Shown: positions 1 to 8,325, counted from the stretch's first letter. The stretch: 55,568 bases of DNA from Maritimibacter sp. REDSEA-S28_B5 (GCA_001626765.1 LUOO01000095.1:1-55568); one strand, 5' to 3'. A program made the numbers and translations. The notes: a model not told the origin generated them from the sequence alone.

Positions 1-1
1 G

Positions 2-421
2 GGGAAGGCGGCAGTGAATCCACAGCGTCGGGCTATGGGTCACCTCTTGGGCAATGCCGTTAGGCTGACGCCGCAGGATGACATCCTCGTCATCGGCGAA
101 GGCATCGAGACCATGCTGTCCCTGTCCGAGGCAATCCCCGGTCTGCCCGTCTGGGCGGCGCTCTCTTCGGGTCACCTCGGGGCGGTCCTGTTGCCGGAGG
201 GGCTCAAGCGCCTTTACGTCGCGATCGACCGTGATCCGGCTGGGCAGCGCGCGGCAGAGAAGTTGAGCAACAGAGCCTCCGAGGTCGGAATTGGTTGCCA
301 TGTTCTGGAACCGCGGCTCGGGGATTTCAACGATGATCTTCGGGCGAACGGCAAGGACGCGCTGCGCCAGCATCTGGCAGGTCAGATCGGGTCAGAGGAT
401 CGGCATCGCCTGCTCAGCTGA
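2..421 (+). CDS. Toprim-domain protein, 3' part (cut by window edge)
   Basis: The reading frame is already open at the first bases, so the gene begins outside the window and only about 140 C-terminal residues are seen. The core carries the two toprim signatures: a glutamate in VIGEGIETMLS and an acidic pair in VAIDRDPAGQ, which in this fold bind Mg2+ in primases, topoisomerases and nucleases. Toprim domains of this kind occur at the end of primase/helicase-like proteins on alphaproteobacterial plasmids and phages, usually behind a zinc-binding primase domain. That N-terminal part cannot be seen here. An internal GTG at 14 is possible but unlikely as the true start, because the frame continues upstream without a stop. 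A role in plasmid or mobile-element DNA metabolism is inferred. Confidence 0.75.
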   Translation, partial: GKAAVNPQRRAMGHLLGNAVRLTPQDDILVIGEGIETMLSLSEAIPGLPVWAALSSGHLGAVLLPEGLKRLYVAIDRDPAGQRAAEKLSNRASEVGIGCHVLEPRLGDFNDDLRANGKDALRQHLAGQIGSEDRHRLLS

Positions 422-566
422 GCTGCATCGTGCAGGGGGTCTGGGAGTGCGGGGGCAGGGGGCTGCATCCCAGTCGTGGCTCTGGATCGTCGTTCTCACC
501 CCATCCCGGGCCGTGCGCATCCACCCGTCACTCGAGCGGCCTTCAAGAGATGGGCAGGCCGTCAAA

Positions 567-707
567 GCGGTTGCCCCTGCAAGGTCGGCAGGGAACCTAT
601 TTCCGCCGGCGGCAGAGCCGCCTTTGCATCGCGAAGCAAATAGCTTCCCTGCCGACCTCCTCCACGCTGTTCCGGCCCCGGTGAAGCCGGGGTGAAGGGG
701 CAACCGC
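567..707. repeat. Nested palindromic intergenic region
   Basis: This is the notable part of the 363-bp spacer between the toprim gene and the DUF2493 gene, which has no credible gene. Three stems are nested. The outer arms are GCGGTTGCCCC at 567-577 and GGGGCAACCGC at 697-707. The middle arms are 21 nt long (582-602 and 638-658) and match at 20 of 21 positions. The inner hairpin is GGCGGC, loop AGA, GCCGCC at 608-622. A further CCCCGG/CCGGGG stem lies near 676-691. The whole could form a cruciform in DNA or a long stem in RNA. No T-run follows, so a simple terminator is unlikely. A mobile palindromic repeat or a protein-binding site is possible. Confidence 0.75.
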
Positions 708-784
708 CCCGACGGCTCGGGTCTGCCCATGAAGGCCGCGCGGGATGACGCGCGGACACGGCAAAACCCGGAGGCAAGAAACCG

Positions 785-1717
785 ATGACGATCCACACCT
801 ACGACGACGCGTATGAACCCGCCCATAGCGCTTCCCAGACCGCCCATGCGCTCGACGAGCTCCAGCTCTACGGCTATCGCCCCTTTGACGAGCCCGATCC
901 GCGCCCGATGCCCGATGGGCAGCGCCTCGCCGTCGCCGTCGCCGACATCTTCGACGCCCTCGTCGCGACCCTCGAAGACACCCGCATGGAACCCGATCTC
1001 GAAGAAGTGCTCTGGGGCCAGGTCAACCTCTTCCACCGCGCCACGGCACGGATCGAGCGGTCACTCGATGAGAACGAGCAGGCGCAGCGCCGCCTCCAGC
1101 GCGAGCAGGACGGCTCCGAGGTGAAATCCGTCGAACTCGAGCGCCTGACGGTCGAAGGCCTGACCCTCGTCGAACGGCGCAACTGCATGGACATGATGCG
1201 CGATCACGCAGCTTCCGAGTTTGTCCAGCACACGGGATCCACCTGGCGCCCCCGCACCGGCTCGATGGTGAACCGCCAGCACATGACCGCCGCCCTGATC
1301 GACAGCCGCGATTTCCTGGCCGCCAAGCGCCGCGCAGAGACCGAGGTAATGCTTCCCGCAGGCCCCAAGGTCGCCCTCACCGGCGGGACCGATTTCAATG
1401 ATCACCGCCTGATCTGGGGCAAGCTCGACCAGGTCCGGACCAAGTATCCCGACATGGTCCTCCTGCACGGTGGCAGCCCGAAGGGCGCAGAGCTCATCGC
1501 CGCCAAATGGGCTGAAGCCCGGGGGGTGACGCAGGTCGCCTTCAAGCCCGACTGGACCAAGCACGCCAAGGCCGCGCCCTTCAAGCGCAACGACGCGATG
1601 CTGGATGTGCTCCCGGTCGGGGTCCTCGTCTTTCCCGGAACCGGTATCCAGGAAAACCTCGCCGACAAGGCCAAGAAGCTCGGCATCCCGGTCATGAAGT
1701 TCGAGAAGGGGGCGTGA
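785..1717 (+). CDS. DUF2493 (SLOG/YpsA-like) domain protein
   Basis: This protein of 310 residues has a hydrophilic, helical N-terminal half with no recognised motif. Its C-terminal part (from about residue 195) resembles the DUF2493 / YspA cpYpsA-related SLOG family. The landmarks are VALTGGTDFNDHRLIW, the loop LLHGGSPKGAELIAAKWA, and a final VLVFPGTG. SLOG domains are Rossmann-like and are thought to bind nucleotides or their derivatives. DUF2493 proteins are frequent on alphaproteobacterial plasmids next to replication or conjugation genes, but their function is not established. The ATG at 785 follows the weak purine-rich stretch GGAGGCAAGAAACC. Upstream is the palindromic spacer; a small WGR gene follows in the same orientation. 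Confidence 0.75.
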   Translation: MTIHTYDDAYEPAHSASQTAHALDELQLYGYRPFDEPDPRPMPDGQRLAVAVADIFDALVATLEDTRMEPDLEEVLWGQVNLFHRATARIERSLDENEQAQRRLQREQDGSEVKSVELERLTVEGLTLVERRNCMDMMRDHAASEFVQHTGSTWRPRTGSMVNRQHMTAALIDSRDFLAAKRRAETEVMLPAGPKVALTGGTDFNDHRLIWGKLDQVRTKYPDMVLLHGGSPKGAELIAAKWAEARGVTQVAFKPDWTKHAKAAPFKRNDAMLDVLPVGVLVFPGTGIQENLADKAKKLGIPVMKFEKGA

Positions 1718-1801
1718 GCCCCCGACTTCAATCCGGGACAGAACATTGTGGAAGCGTCGAAGAGCGCTTGATATTGTGGTCTGGAGAGAGGCGCCAGCAA
1801 C

Positions 1802-2074
1802 ATGTTCGACATATCGCAGCAAATGGAAGTGTTCCCGACAACGGTCGATCTCAAGCGGATCGACCCGTCTCTCAATATGCGGCGGTTCTACAGGATGAGC
1901 GTTCAGCCGGATCTCTTTGGCGGTGTGAGCCTGGTGCGGGAATGGGGTCGGATCGGGTTTCGAGGTCAGATGCTGATTGAACAACATGAGGACGAGGGCA
2001 GGGCGGTCAACGCGCTTATGAAGCTGTCGGCGATAAAGAAGCGGCGGGGGTATTGGTTGCCGGGCGGACGTTGA
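1802..2074 (+). CDS. WGR domain protein
   Basis: This 90-residue protein consists almost wholly of a WGR domain. The name-giving motif is present as REWGRIGFRGQ, followed by the usual helix with acidic and basic residues (EDEGRAVNALMKL). In eukaryotic PARPs the WGR domain contacts DNA ends and transmits activation. In bacteria the domain occurs alone on plasmids or joined to MolR-type regulators, and the role of stand-alone versions is unknown. The ATG has a GGAGAG ribosome site about 12 nt upstream. It shares orientation with the DUF2493 gene (84-nt gap) and could be cotranscribed. The 220 bp after it contain no gene but carry two operator-like dyads. Confidence 0.8.
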   Translation: MFDISQQMEVFPTTVDLKRIDPSLNMRRFYRMSVQPDLFGGVSLVREWGRIGFRGQMLIEQHEDEGRAVNALMKLSAIKKRRGYWLPGGR

Positions 2075-2229
2075 GGACGCCCTAAAGAGACGGTCTCTTC
2101 GCGCCCATATTGTCGCCATTCAAGCGATTGATTTTCGAACCTGAAAACAGACTTGCTGGCCCAACGGGGCTGGGACGAGCAGTGCATCACTGCACATGCC
2201 TACGGGCCCATAGGGCATTTACCGCCGAG

Positions 2230-2277
2230 AACGGGTATGATACCCGTTCTTCCAATAAGGTCGGGTACGGCACCCGA
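2230..2277. promoter_or_regulatory. Two matching dyads, centres 30 bp apart
   Basis: The first dyad is ACGGGTATGATACCCGT at 2231-2247, a perfect inverted repeat around a central G; it extends by one A/T pair to 2230-2248. The second is CGGGTACGGCACCCG at 2262-2276, with outer T and A pairing. Both fit CGGGTA-N3-YACCCG, and their centres (2239 and 2269) are 30 bp apart, close to three helical turns. They lie about 20-60 bp before the HTH gene, so autoregulation by that HTH protein is the simplest reading. Binding is inferred, not shown. Confidence 0.6.
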
Positions 2278-2294
2278 TCTCGGGAAATCTGCCT

Positions 2295-2810
2295 TTGCGC
2301 CTTGTATCCACACCGACCGCCTGCGAGCTGACGGGCCTCTCGACGGACAAGCTCCGGGAGTGGACCAGCCGACGCGCCCTAGTTTCAGTCGATGTGCGAC
2401 CCAAGCGCAAAGGATCACCAGCGAAGTTCAGCTGGCAAACAATTCTCGTGCTTCGCATCGCAGTCCTCTTGCGGGACCAGTTCAGCATGGAATTGCAGAC
2501 GCATAAGGCGTCTTTCGCCACCTTGCGCGAGGAGCTGCGGAATCGTTCATTCATCAGTCTGTGGGGGCAGAGACTGGGATTGGGTTCCGACGGCAGTTGG
2601 ACGTTTGTGGAAGCCAACGAGAAAGCCCTCGGCGCGGACGTCCTCTTGATGGAACTCGATCGTCACCTGGCCATACTGCGCGACGGTTTCGCTCTACCGG
2701 ACGCAAATCACGCCCAGATGGACCTCTTCAGCCTTCCGGCAACCCGCGGGGCTCAGGAAGACCGGGCAAACTTTGCGCCTTCGACAACGCCTCACCGGCG
2801 GTCGGCATGA
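2295..2810 (+). CDS. MerR-like HTH protein heading the methylase/nuclease cassette
   Basis: This 171-residue protein has an N-terminal winged-helix-like segment resembling MerR/excisionase DNA-binding domains (ACELTGLSTDKLREW, residues about 9-23). It is followed by a second helix set (SWQTILVLRIAVLLRDQF). The rest has no recognised ligand or metal site, and the last 25 residues look disordered. The start is a TTG at 2295 with a poor ribosome site; it was chosen because it places the HTH at the very N-terminus and no better start exists in frame. The gene sits directly behind two operator-like dyads and 100 nt before the methyltransferase start, as expected for a cassette regulator. A specificity or accessory role in restriction cannot be excluded. 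Confidence 0.65.
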   Translation: MRLVSTPTACELTGLSTDKLREWTSRRALVSVDVRPKRKGSPAKFSWQTILVLRIAVLLRDQFSMELQTHKASFATLREELRNRSFISLWGQRLGLGSDGSWTFVEANEKALGADVLLMELDRHLAILRDGFALPDANHAQMDLFSLPATRGAQEDRANFAPSTTPHRRSA

Positions 2811-2910
2811 GGTACACCCGCATACTTCTCGACCACGGCTCTTCGCCTCGCTTTCCAAGCATCTATGTTCCTGTTATGTTCTTATTCCTGATTTGCCCGA
2901 GAGGTGTGCG

Positions 2911-5900
2911 GTGAGTCCGGGCGCTTTCGAAAAATGGCTCGACAGACTCGGCTATTCTGCCGAGCCAGCCTTGCTGCACCGGCGCGGCGAGGATATCCCC
3001 GATGCGCATCCCTATGCGCTCGAGATCAAGACATTGCTCAAGCCCGAGGGGGCCATTCGCGCTCGGGCCGTGTTCGAAGTGGAAGGCGTGCCGACCGTCG
3101 TCTTCGTCAGCGAGGACGACGCACCGTTGTCGACCGCAGCGCTCGACGAAGCTCGCAAGAAGATCTGGAACCAGAATCTAGCCACAGTCGTAATCGAAGT
3201 CGTGGGCGACAAAGCACTCGCACTGCCCGCACGCAAGCTCAAGAAAGCGGGTGAACGCCTCCACCTTGCCGACGCCCGGCCGGACGGCCCGTTTTCCGCG
3301 CTCGACGTCGCGACGGCCAATCTCTCGCGGCGCGTTCCGAAATGGTTCGACGTGAAGGCACGTGTCGACCGTAAGTTGCTTCACAACCTCACGAACGCCG
3401 TGGCTAAGCTCACCGAAGATGGCCTCGATGGCATTGCGAGCGAGCGGACTCGGCGCCATTTGGCCGAGCTTCTGATGGGGCAGGTGCTCTTCATCTCCTA
3501 TCTCGAGCATCGCGAGATCGTCGGTGAGACCTATCGGAGCCGCCGCGGTGTCGGTCAGCTGCACACCCTTGTTGCTGATGCAGATCGTCCCGGGCTGCGG
3601 TCGCTCATCGACAAGCTGCGCTCGGATTTCAACGGCGACTTCCTCGGGGATGATCGTCATGATCCGTGGCATGCCTTGACCGCCAACGGCTTCGCGCTCC
3701 TCAATCAGTTTCTGCGCCGCACCGACATGCAAACGGGCCAGGGAGACTTCTGGAACTATGATTTCAGCTACATTCCGGTCGAGCTTCTGTCTGGGCTTTA
3801 CGAGAAATTTCTGACCCCAGAAGAACAGGCCAAGGAAGGCGCCTATTACACCCCGCGCAATCTCGCGATGTTGGCGGTCGACCAGGCCTTTCTGGCCTCG
3901 CAAGATCCTCTCGACGAGGTCATTTTTGATGGGGCTTGCGGATCGGGAATCCTTCTTACCACCGCGTATCGCCGTTTGCTGGCGCTTCAGGAGGCGCGAC
4001 TGGGCCGACAACTGGGCTTTGCCGAGCGGGGCGACCTTCTCAAACGTCGTATCTTCGGTAGCGACATCAACTTTATGGCTTGCCGCGTCACCGCGTTCAG
4101 CCTGTATCTGTCGCTGCTCGAAGGGCTCGACCCGGCCGACATCCTCGAAGCCCAGGAAAGCGACGGAACCAAGTTGCCGCCGCTCAAGGATAGCAACCTG
4201 GCGCACGGATCGGAGCAGGGCGACTTCTTCCGCGAGGCCCACGCGTTCGGCGGAAGGCGCTTTTCGTTGATCATTTCCAATCCTCCTTGGGCCGAGCCGG
4301 AGGGCGCCAGCCGAACTTCCGCCGACGACTGGGCCGAACAGGCAGGCGTTCCTTTTGTCCGTCGGCAAATTGCCGGTGCTTATGCACTAAGAGCCGCGGA
4401 CTTCCTCGCCGAGAGCGGGCGCATATGTCTTATACTGCCGATTGGCCAGTTGCTCGGTGCATCCAGCGAGGATTTCGTCGAGACCTTGCTCAATACCTAC
4501 CGGCCAACCCGCCTGATCAATTTCGGTGACCTGCAGGGGCTGCTGTTCCCCACGGCAGAAAACACCTGCCACGTATTTCTTGGCGAAGGCCGATCCGCCG
4601 ACGCAAGAAACCTTGTGCCGTTCGACGAGACCTTCGAATACCTCGTGCCCAAGGCTGACCTCAGTCTCGCACTCGGCCGTCTCACCATGCAGTCTGCCGA
4701 TCGGCACAGGCTCCAGACACGATCGGTAGCGGATGACCCGCAATTGTTAGTCACAATGATGTGGGGCGATGCGAGCGATCTGGCGATCTGGACCCGTCTC
4801 ACGATGCGCGGGACTTTTGCCGACTTTTGGCGAGGGCCGAAGGCTTCACGCCGCTGGGTATATCGCAAAGGCATCCATCTCAACGACAAGAGTCGCGACG
4901 CGATGAGCGCTGAACCGCTCAAGCAACGTCGGTTTGTGCCCGTCGCCGCGCTCAGCGCCGGCTCGCCCGTACTTCACAAGGCCCTGCTCACGAGCTGGCC
5001 GGCCGACCAAACCACGGTGGTCGGTCTCAACGAGGCCATCATGGCGGTCTTCGATGGGCCACGTGTTTTGTTTCCCGACGGCTTCTCGCGAGAGGAGCAT
5101 AACATTCGGGCGGTCTACTATGACGGGCCGGCATCCTTCACCCATAGTGTCGGCGTGATTTCGGGCCCCAAGGCCGATGCGGCGCTGCTCAAGTTCGCCG
5201 CAGTCTTTCTGCGGTCATCATTGGCTCGCTACTTTTTGATGATGCGAGGCTGGAAGATGCTGTGCGAGCGCAACGGTGTCCATCTCGCGGACGTCGAGAC
5301 CTTCCCATTCTTCGAGCCCTCGATCGCGCCCGATCCCGAGGCGGCGGCGGGCGTGGTCGAACGGGTATCGGCCCATCTCGACGAGATTGCCCGCTTGGAC
5401 GAACTCGAGCAAGCGCCACGATACACGGCTCTGTACGGCGAGTTGGACGATGCGATCTTTGCCTATTTTGGGCTGAGCCAAGACGAGCGGACGCTCGTGC
5501 GCGAAACCGTCAGCCTCCTGATGCCCTCGATCCGTCCTCGCAGCTTCAAGAGCCTCGACACCCCGGCACAGCATCTCGTGAAGGCGGAGGATCTCGACAT
5601 CTACGCAAAGGCGCTCGCCCAGTCATTGACCGACTGGCGGAAGCGCATGGGCGGACGTGGCAGTTTTCGGGTCGAAATTGCAGCCAGTGATCCCTCTCGC
5701 GCAGGGCCATCGGGAATTGTCCGGGTGCTCTTCTCTAGCGACGAAGACAGAAGCGCCGAGATCGACACGGAAGTGAGTGACGAGCTGGTTTTGGAAACCC
5801 TAGCTCAGTTGCGCAGCTCGGGTCTCCGTGCGCTTCCATCAGGCGACTTCCTCACACTTGTGCCCGACGCTCTGCTCTGGGTGGATGGGGCGCTTTATCT

Positions 5901-6018
5901 GGTTCGACCATTGACGCGGCGCAGTTGGACGGTCCGACAGGCGATGCGAGACGCCGAACGGATTGTACGCGATGTTCAAGCCCGTGCAGAGCAAGGCAAG
6001 CAGACGGTGAATGCGTGA
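2911..6018 (+). CDS. Large N6-adenine DNA methyltransferase (Eco57I/PglX-like)
   Basis: This protein of about 1035 residues has class I methyltransferase signatures. Motif I for AdoMet binding is DGACGSG near residue 340. Motif IV, NPPW, is near residue 457 and is typical of N6-adenine enzymes. The N-terminal 200 residues resemble the degenerate nuclease-like domain of Eco57I-type and PglX-type proteins (VVFVSEDDAP, KKIWNQNLATVVIEV). The long C-terminal half probably recognises the target sequence. The start chosen is the GTG at 2911 with AGAGGTG upstream. The open frame reaches back to 2773, but that would overlap the HTH gene. The stop overlaps the next gene by 4 nt (GTGA), so the two are translationally coupled. 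No second catalytic nuclease motif was recognised inside it, so cleavage would depend on the partner. Confidence 0.85.
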   Translation: MSPGAFEKWLDRLGYSAEPALLHRRGEDIPDAHPYALEIKTLLKPEGAIRARAVFEVEGVPTVVFVSEDDAPLSTAALDEARKKIWNQNLATVVIEVVGDKALALPARKLKKAGERLHLADARPDGPFSALDVATANLSRRVPKWFDVKARVDRKLLHNLTNAVAKLTEDGLDGIASERTRRHLAELLMGQVLFISYLEHREIVGETYRSRRGVGQLHTLVADADRPGLRSLIDKLRSDFNGDFLGDDRHDPWHALTANGFALLNQFLRRTDMQTGQGDFWNYDFSYIPVELLSGLYEKFLTPEEQAKEGAYYTPRNLAMLAVDQAFLASQDPLDEVIFDGACGSGILLTTAYRRLLALQEARLGRQLGFAERGDLLKRRIFGSDINFMACRVTAFSLYLSLLEGLDPADILEAQESDGTKLPPLKDSNLAHGSEQGDFFREAHAFGGRRFSLIISNPPWAEPEGASRTSADDWAEQAGVPFVRRQIAGAYALRAADFLAESGRICLILPIGQLLGASSEDFVETLLNTYRPTRLINFGDLQGLLFPTAENTCHVFLGEGRSADARNLVPFDETFEYLVPKADLSLALGRLTMQSADRHRLQTRSVADDPQLLVTMMWGDASDLAIWTRLTMRGTFADFWRGPKASRRWVYRKGIHLNDKSRDAMSAEPLKQRRFVPVAALSAGSPVLHKALLTSWPADQTTVVGLNEAIMAVFDGPRVLFPDGFSREEHNIRAVYYDGPASFTHSVGVISGPKADAALLKFAAVFLRSSLARYFLMMRGWKMLCERNGVHLADVETFPFFEPSIAPDPEAAAGVVERVSAHLDEIARLDELEQAPRYTALYGELDDAIFAYFGLSQDERTLVRETVSLLMPSIRPRSFKSLDTPAQHLVKAEDLDIYAKALAQSLTDWRKRMGGRGSFRVEIAASDPSRAGPSGIVRVLFSSDEDRSAEIDTEVSDELVLETLAQLRSSGLRALPSGDFLTLVPDALLWVDGALYLVRPLTRRSWTVRQAMRDAERIVRDVQARAEQGKQTVNA

Positions 6019-6725
6019 CCGCGACGGCTGATTGGCTCACAGCATTTCCGCTTCAGCCCGCTACGGCGGCGGTCGACGCTTTGCTGCAGGGCTGGGCAGA
6101 CTTGTCCGTTCGCGAACTCCCGGACTTCAATCCGAAGACCAAGGAGGACAAGCTGACCAAGAAGCTCAAGGTCTATGTCGAGAACTACGTTGCGCGCGAG
6201 CGAGGCCTGCTAGGCATGTGGGCAGCCGAGAATGTTATTGGCGAGATCGACCCCGCGACTGGCGATTGGATCGAAGAGCGCCGCACCGATATTGTCTATG
6301 GCTGGAACGATGAGACCCGGGAAATCAAGCTGGTGTTCGAGTTCAAACGCCTCGGTCGTCAAAAGAAACATCGCGACCACTATCTCCAAAACAGGGGTCT
6401 CGGCCGTTTCGTTACTGGAATTTACAGTCGCGACCAGGCAGTCGCGGCGATGGTAGGGGTGCTTCTCGATCCCGAGTCGGAGGTCGTACCGCCCATCCGG
6501 CAAGCGCTTGATGATGCCGCGCTAGCTGCTGACCTGAGACTAAAGCCGACAGCGAGCGGCAAGTCGATCACGCGGCCATCGCAGATTTTCGGCACGGCGG
6601 ATTTCGACACCGAGCATGAGCGGGATCCCACTCTTGCGCCGAAATATGGGACTATCCGCGTTTCGCATTTCTTTCTGTCCTTTGGCTATCCCGTCAGCAC
6701 ATCGAAGCAGAAAAAGACCAGCTAG
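6015..6725 (+). CDS. Putative PD-(D/E)XK nuclease coupled to the methylase
   Basis: This 236-residue protein starts at a GTG that overlaps the methyltransferase stop. The pattern D92 in RRTDIVYG, then E109 and K111 in LVFEFKRL, on predicted beta strands, matches the PD-(D/E)XK nuclease core. After it come a conserved-looking basic stretch (RQKKHRDHY) and GLGRFVTGIYSRDQ. A lysine-rich helix (KEDKLTKKLK) lies near residues 41-52. I cannot place it in a named restriction family. By position it is the likely effector of the cassette, cutting DNA either lacking or carrying the partner's methylation. It ends 169 bp before the left end of an insertion sequence and is intact. The nuclease call is an inference from motif spacing. 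Confidence 0.6.
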   Translation: MTATADWLTAFPLQPATAAVDALLQGWADLSVRELPDFNPKTKEDKLTKKLKVYVENYVARERGLLGMWAAENVIGEIDPATGDWIEERRTDIVYGWNDETREIKLVFEFKRLGRQKKHRDHYLQNRGLGRFVTGIYSRDQAVAAMVGVLLDPESEVVPPIRQALDDAALAADLRLKPTASGKSITRPSQIFGTADFDTEHERDPTLAPKYGTIRVSHFFLSFGYPVSTSKQKKTS

Positions 6726-6959
6726 GTTCAAGCCAATGCCCTGGCATTTCGGGGTTTTGGAATGTTTCCTACTTCCGGCCCCGGAGCGGTCGTTCGTTGA
6801 TCCCGCGGCGAACTTCCCCTTTCGGCCAATATTACATAAAACGACTTATCGGTTTTTTGACAAGGCACGGAAATCAAATGAGAAAGCGGCCCTTTGACCT
6901 GCTCCCCTGAAAAGTCCTCGATTTGAGGTTAGCCTGTTCTCCAACTGAGGAGACAGACG

Positions 6960-7226
6960 ATGAAGAGAAGCCGTTTCAGCGAAGCGCAGATCATTGGCAT
7001 CTTGAAAGAGCACCAGGCGGGCATGAGCGCGCCCGATCTGTGTCGTAAGCACGGGATCAGCGACGCGACCTTTTACAACTGGCGACGGAAGTATGGCGGC
7101 ATGGAGGTTGCCGACGCCAAGCGGCTGAAGGCGCTCGAAGCCGAGAATGAGAAGCTGAAGAAGATGCTGGCCGAGCAGATGATGGATGTGGCCACGCTGA
7201 AAGAGATGCTCGGAAAAAACTTCTGA
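6960..7226 (+). CDS. IS3-family transposase orfA (HTH subunit)
   Basis: This 88-residue protein has the IS3 OrfA layout. A helix-turn-helix ([16 protein letters not shown], then [22 protein letters not shown]) binds the element ends, and a leucine-zipper-like helix ([19 protein letters not shown]) mediates oligomerisation. The start ATG has a GAGGAG ribosome site just upstream. The last sense codons GGA AAA AAC contain the frameshift heptamer. Without frameshifting the protein ends at TGA 7224-7226; with a -1 shift it continues into orfB and gives the full transposase. Confidence 0.95.
   Translation: MKRSRFSEAQIIGILKEHQAGMSAPDLCRKHGISDATFYNWRRKYGGMEVADAKRLKALEAENEKLKKMLAEQMMDVATLKEMLGKNF
7214..7220 (+). 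other. Programmed -1 frameshift site A AAA AAC
   Basis: The heptamer lies in the orfA frame as A|AAA|AAC four codons before the orfA stop. Slipping back by one base continues as [11 protein letters not shown] into orfB, a junction of the kind typical of IS407-type transposases. Pausing structures downstream were not examined. Confidence 0.85.
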
Positions 7227-7249
7227 GGCCCGGTTCGAGGAGGAAGGCT

Positions 7250-8071
7250 GTGGACTGGGCCATGAAAGAGCGAGGCTACTCGCAGCGGCGGGCCTGTGCG
7301 CTGACCGGGATCGATCCGCGTGTCTATCGGCGCAAGTCGAAGCGCCCGGCTGACACAGAGCTGCGTACCAGGATGAAGGAACTGGCGTCCGAGCGACGAC
7401 GGTTCGGCTATAGGCGGCTGCACATCCTGCTCAAACGGGAAGGCTGGGAGATGAACTGGAAGAAGCTCTACCGGCTCTACCTGGAAGAAGGGTTAACCGT
7501 CCGTAAACGGGGCGGACGCAAGCGCGCGATCGGGACCAGGGCGCCGATGACAATCCCGCAAGGGCCGAACCAGCGATGGTCGCTCGACTTCGTGTCAGAC
7601 GCGCTGGCGGACGGCCGCCGGTTCCGCATTCTCTGCGTCATCGACGACTTCAGCCGGGAGTGCCTGGCGACGGTTGTCGACACCTCGATCTCGGGCATCC
7701 GGGTGGCGCGGGAGCTGGACCGGATCGCGGAGATGCGGAGGTATCCCTGTATGGTGGTCAGCGACAACGGCACGGAGTTGACCAGTAACGCCATGCTCAA
7801 GTGGCAGGAGGATCGCCAGGTGGAATGGCACTACATCGCGCCGGGCAAACCCATGCAGAACGGCTTCGTGGAGAGCTTCAACGGCCGCCTGCGGGACGAG
7901 TGCCTCAACGAGCACCTGTTCCCGAACCTGCGCCATGCCCGCCATCTGATTACGGCATGGCGCGACGACTACAACCACCACCGCCCGCACACGAGCCTCG
8001 ACGGGCTTACACCGCGGGAGTATCACCAAAGGTCAGAAGAAGACCAAACCCTGAACAGAGCTAACCTATAA
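7250..8071 (+). CDS. IS3-family transposase orfB (DDE integrase domain)
   Basis: This 273-residue segment carries an N-terminal HTH_21-like region ([19 protein letters not shown]) and the rve integrase core. The DDE residues are visible: D in [11 protein letters not shown] in VVSDNGTEL, and E in [15 protein letters not shown], 35 residues after the second D. The [13 protein letters not shown] motif near the end is typical of IS3 transposases. The GTG at 7250 is only a formal start; functional transposase should come from the -1 frameshift with orfA, whose frame is consistent. The stop lies 13 nt before the right inverted repeat. Confidence 0.95.
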   Translation: MDWAMKERGYSQRRACALTGIDPRVYRRKSKRPADTELRTRMKELASERRRFGYRRLHILLKREGWEMNWKKLYRLYLEEGLTVRKRGGRKRAIGTRAPMTIPQGPNQRWSLDFVSDALADGRRFRILCVIDDFSRECLATVVDTSISGIRVARELDRIAEMRRYPCMVVSDNGTELTSNAMLKWQEDRQVEWHYIAPGKPMQNGFVESFNGRLRDECLNEHLFPNLRHARHLITAWRDDYNHHRPHTSLDGLTPREYHQRSEEDQTLNRANL

Positions 8072-8154
8072 ATGCGGACTCCAAGGGGAGCAGGTCACCT
8101 TCTCCGACTTTTCGCGAGGACTCAACCTGTGTGTCGCCGCAGGCTTGGTAGAGC

Positions 8155-8325
8155 CTACGCCGCCGCCGCGATCGGCTCATAGAGCACGCCCTGCACCTCG
8201 CCGTCGAACCAGGCGGGCTGGAGGTCGCCATTGTCCCATTCGTAGAGGTAGCCGACCAGTTCGCCGGAGGTCTTGGAGAGGATCCGCATGATGGGTGTGC
8301 CGGTCAAACGCGGGGCTTGGGACAT
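8155..8325 (-). CDS. Small acidic protein of unknown function
   Basis: This 56-residue protein lies on the minus strand, with a well-placed AGGAGAG ribosome site upstream of its ATG. It contains PIMRILSKTSGELVGYLYEWDN, then QPAWFDGEVQGVLYEP (shown here only in part), and ends in four alanines. The pattern suggests a small beta-rich fold with two short repeated-looking strands. I do not recognise a family. It precedes the virC2-like gene region in opposite reading order and lies close to the right end of the insertion sequence. The ribosome site and protein-like composition support a real gene; no function can be given. Confidence 0.6.
   Translation of the reverse strand: MSQAPRLTGTPIMRILSKTSGELVGYLYEWDNGDLQPAWFDGEVQGVLYEPIAAAA

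Larger units (their letters stand above)
6895..8097 (+). mobile_element. IS3-family insertion sequence, IS407-type, complete
   Basis: This 1203-bp element has perfect 14-bp terminal inverted repeats: TGACCTGCTCCCCT at 6895-6908 and its complement at 8084-8097. Imperfect similarity continues inward to AGGTTAGC. A 4-bp direct repeat CCTT flanks it (6891-6894 and 8098-8101), the size expected for the IS407 group. It encodes orfA and orfB in overlapping frames, with a slippery A AAA AAC between them. Ends, frames and catalytic residues are all intact, so it may be active, and the intact duplication suggests a fairly recent insertion. It sits between the nuclease gene and the mobilization genes and interrupts no recognisable gene. 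Confidence 0.93.

Noticed and set aside
392..1036. Minus-strand open frame of 214 residues
   Set aside because: It runs antisense through the palindromic spacer and the DUF2493 gene, has no protein-family features, and such long antisense frames are common at this GC content.
2773..2910. 46-residue N-terminal extension of the methyltransferase
   Set aside because: It would overlap the HTH gene; the GTG at 2911 has a better ribosome site and leads straight into family-like sequence.
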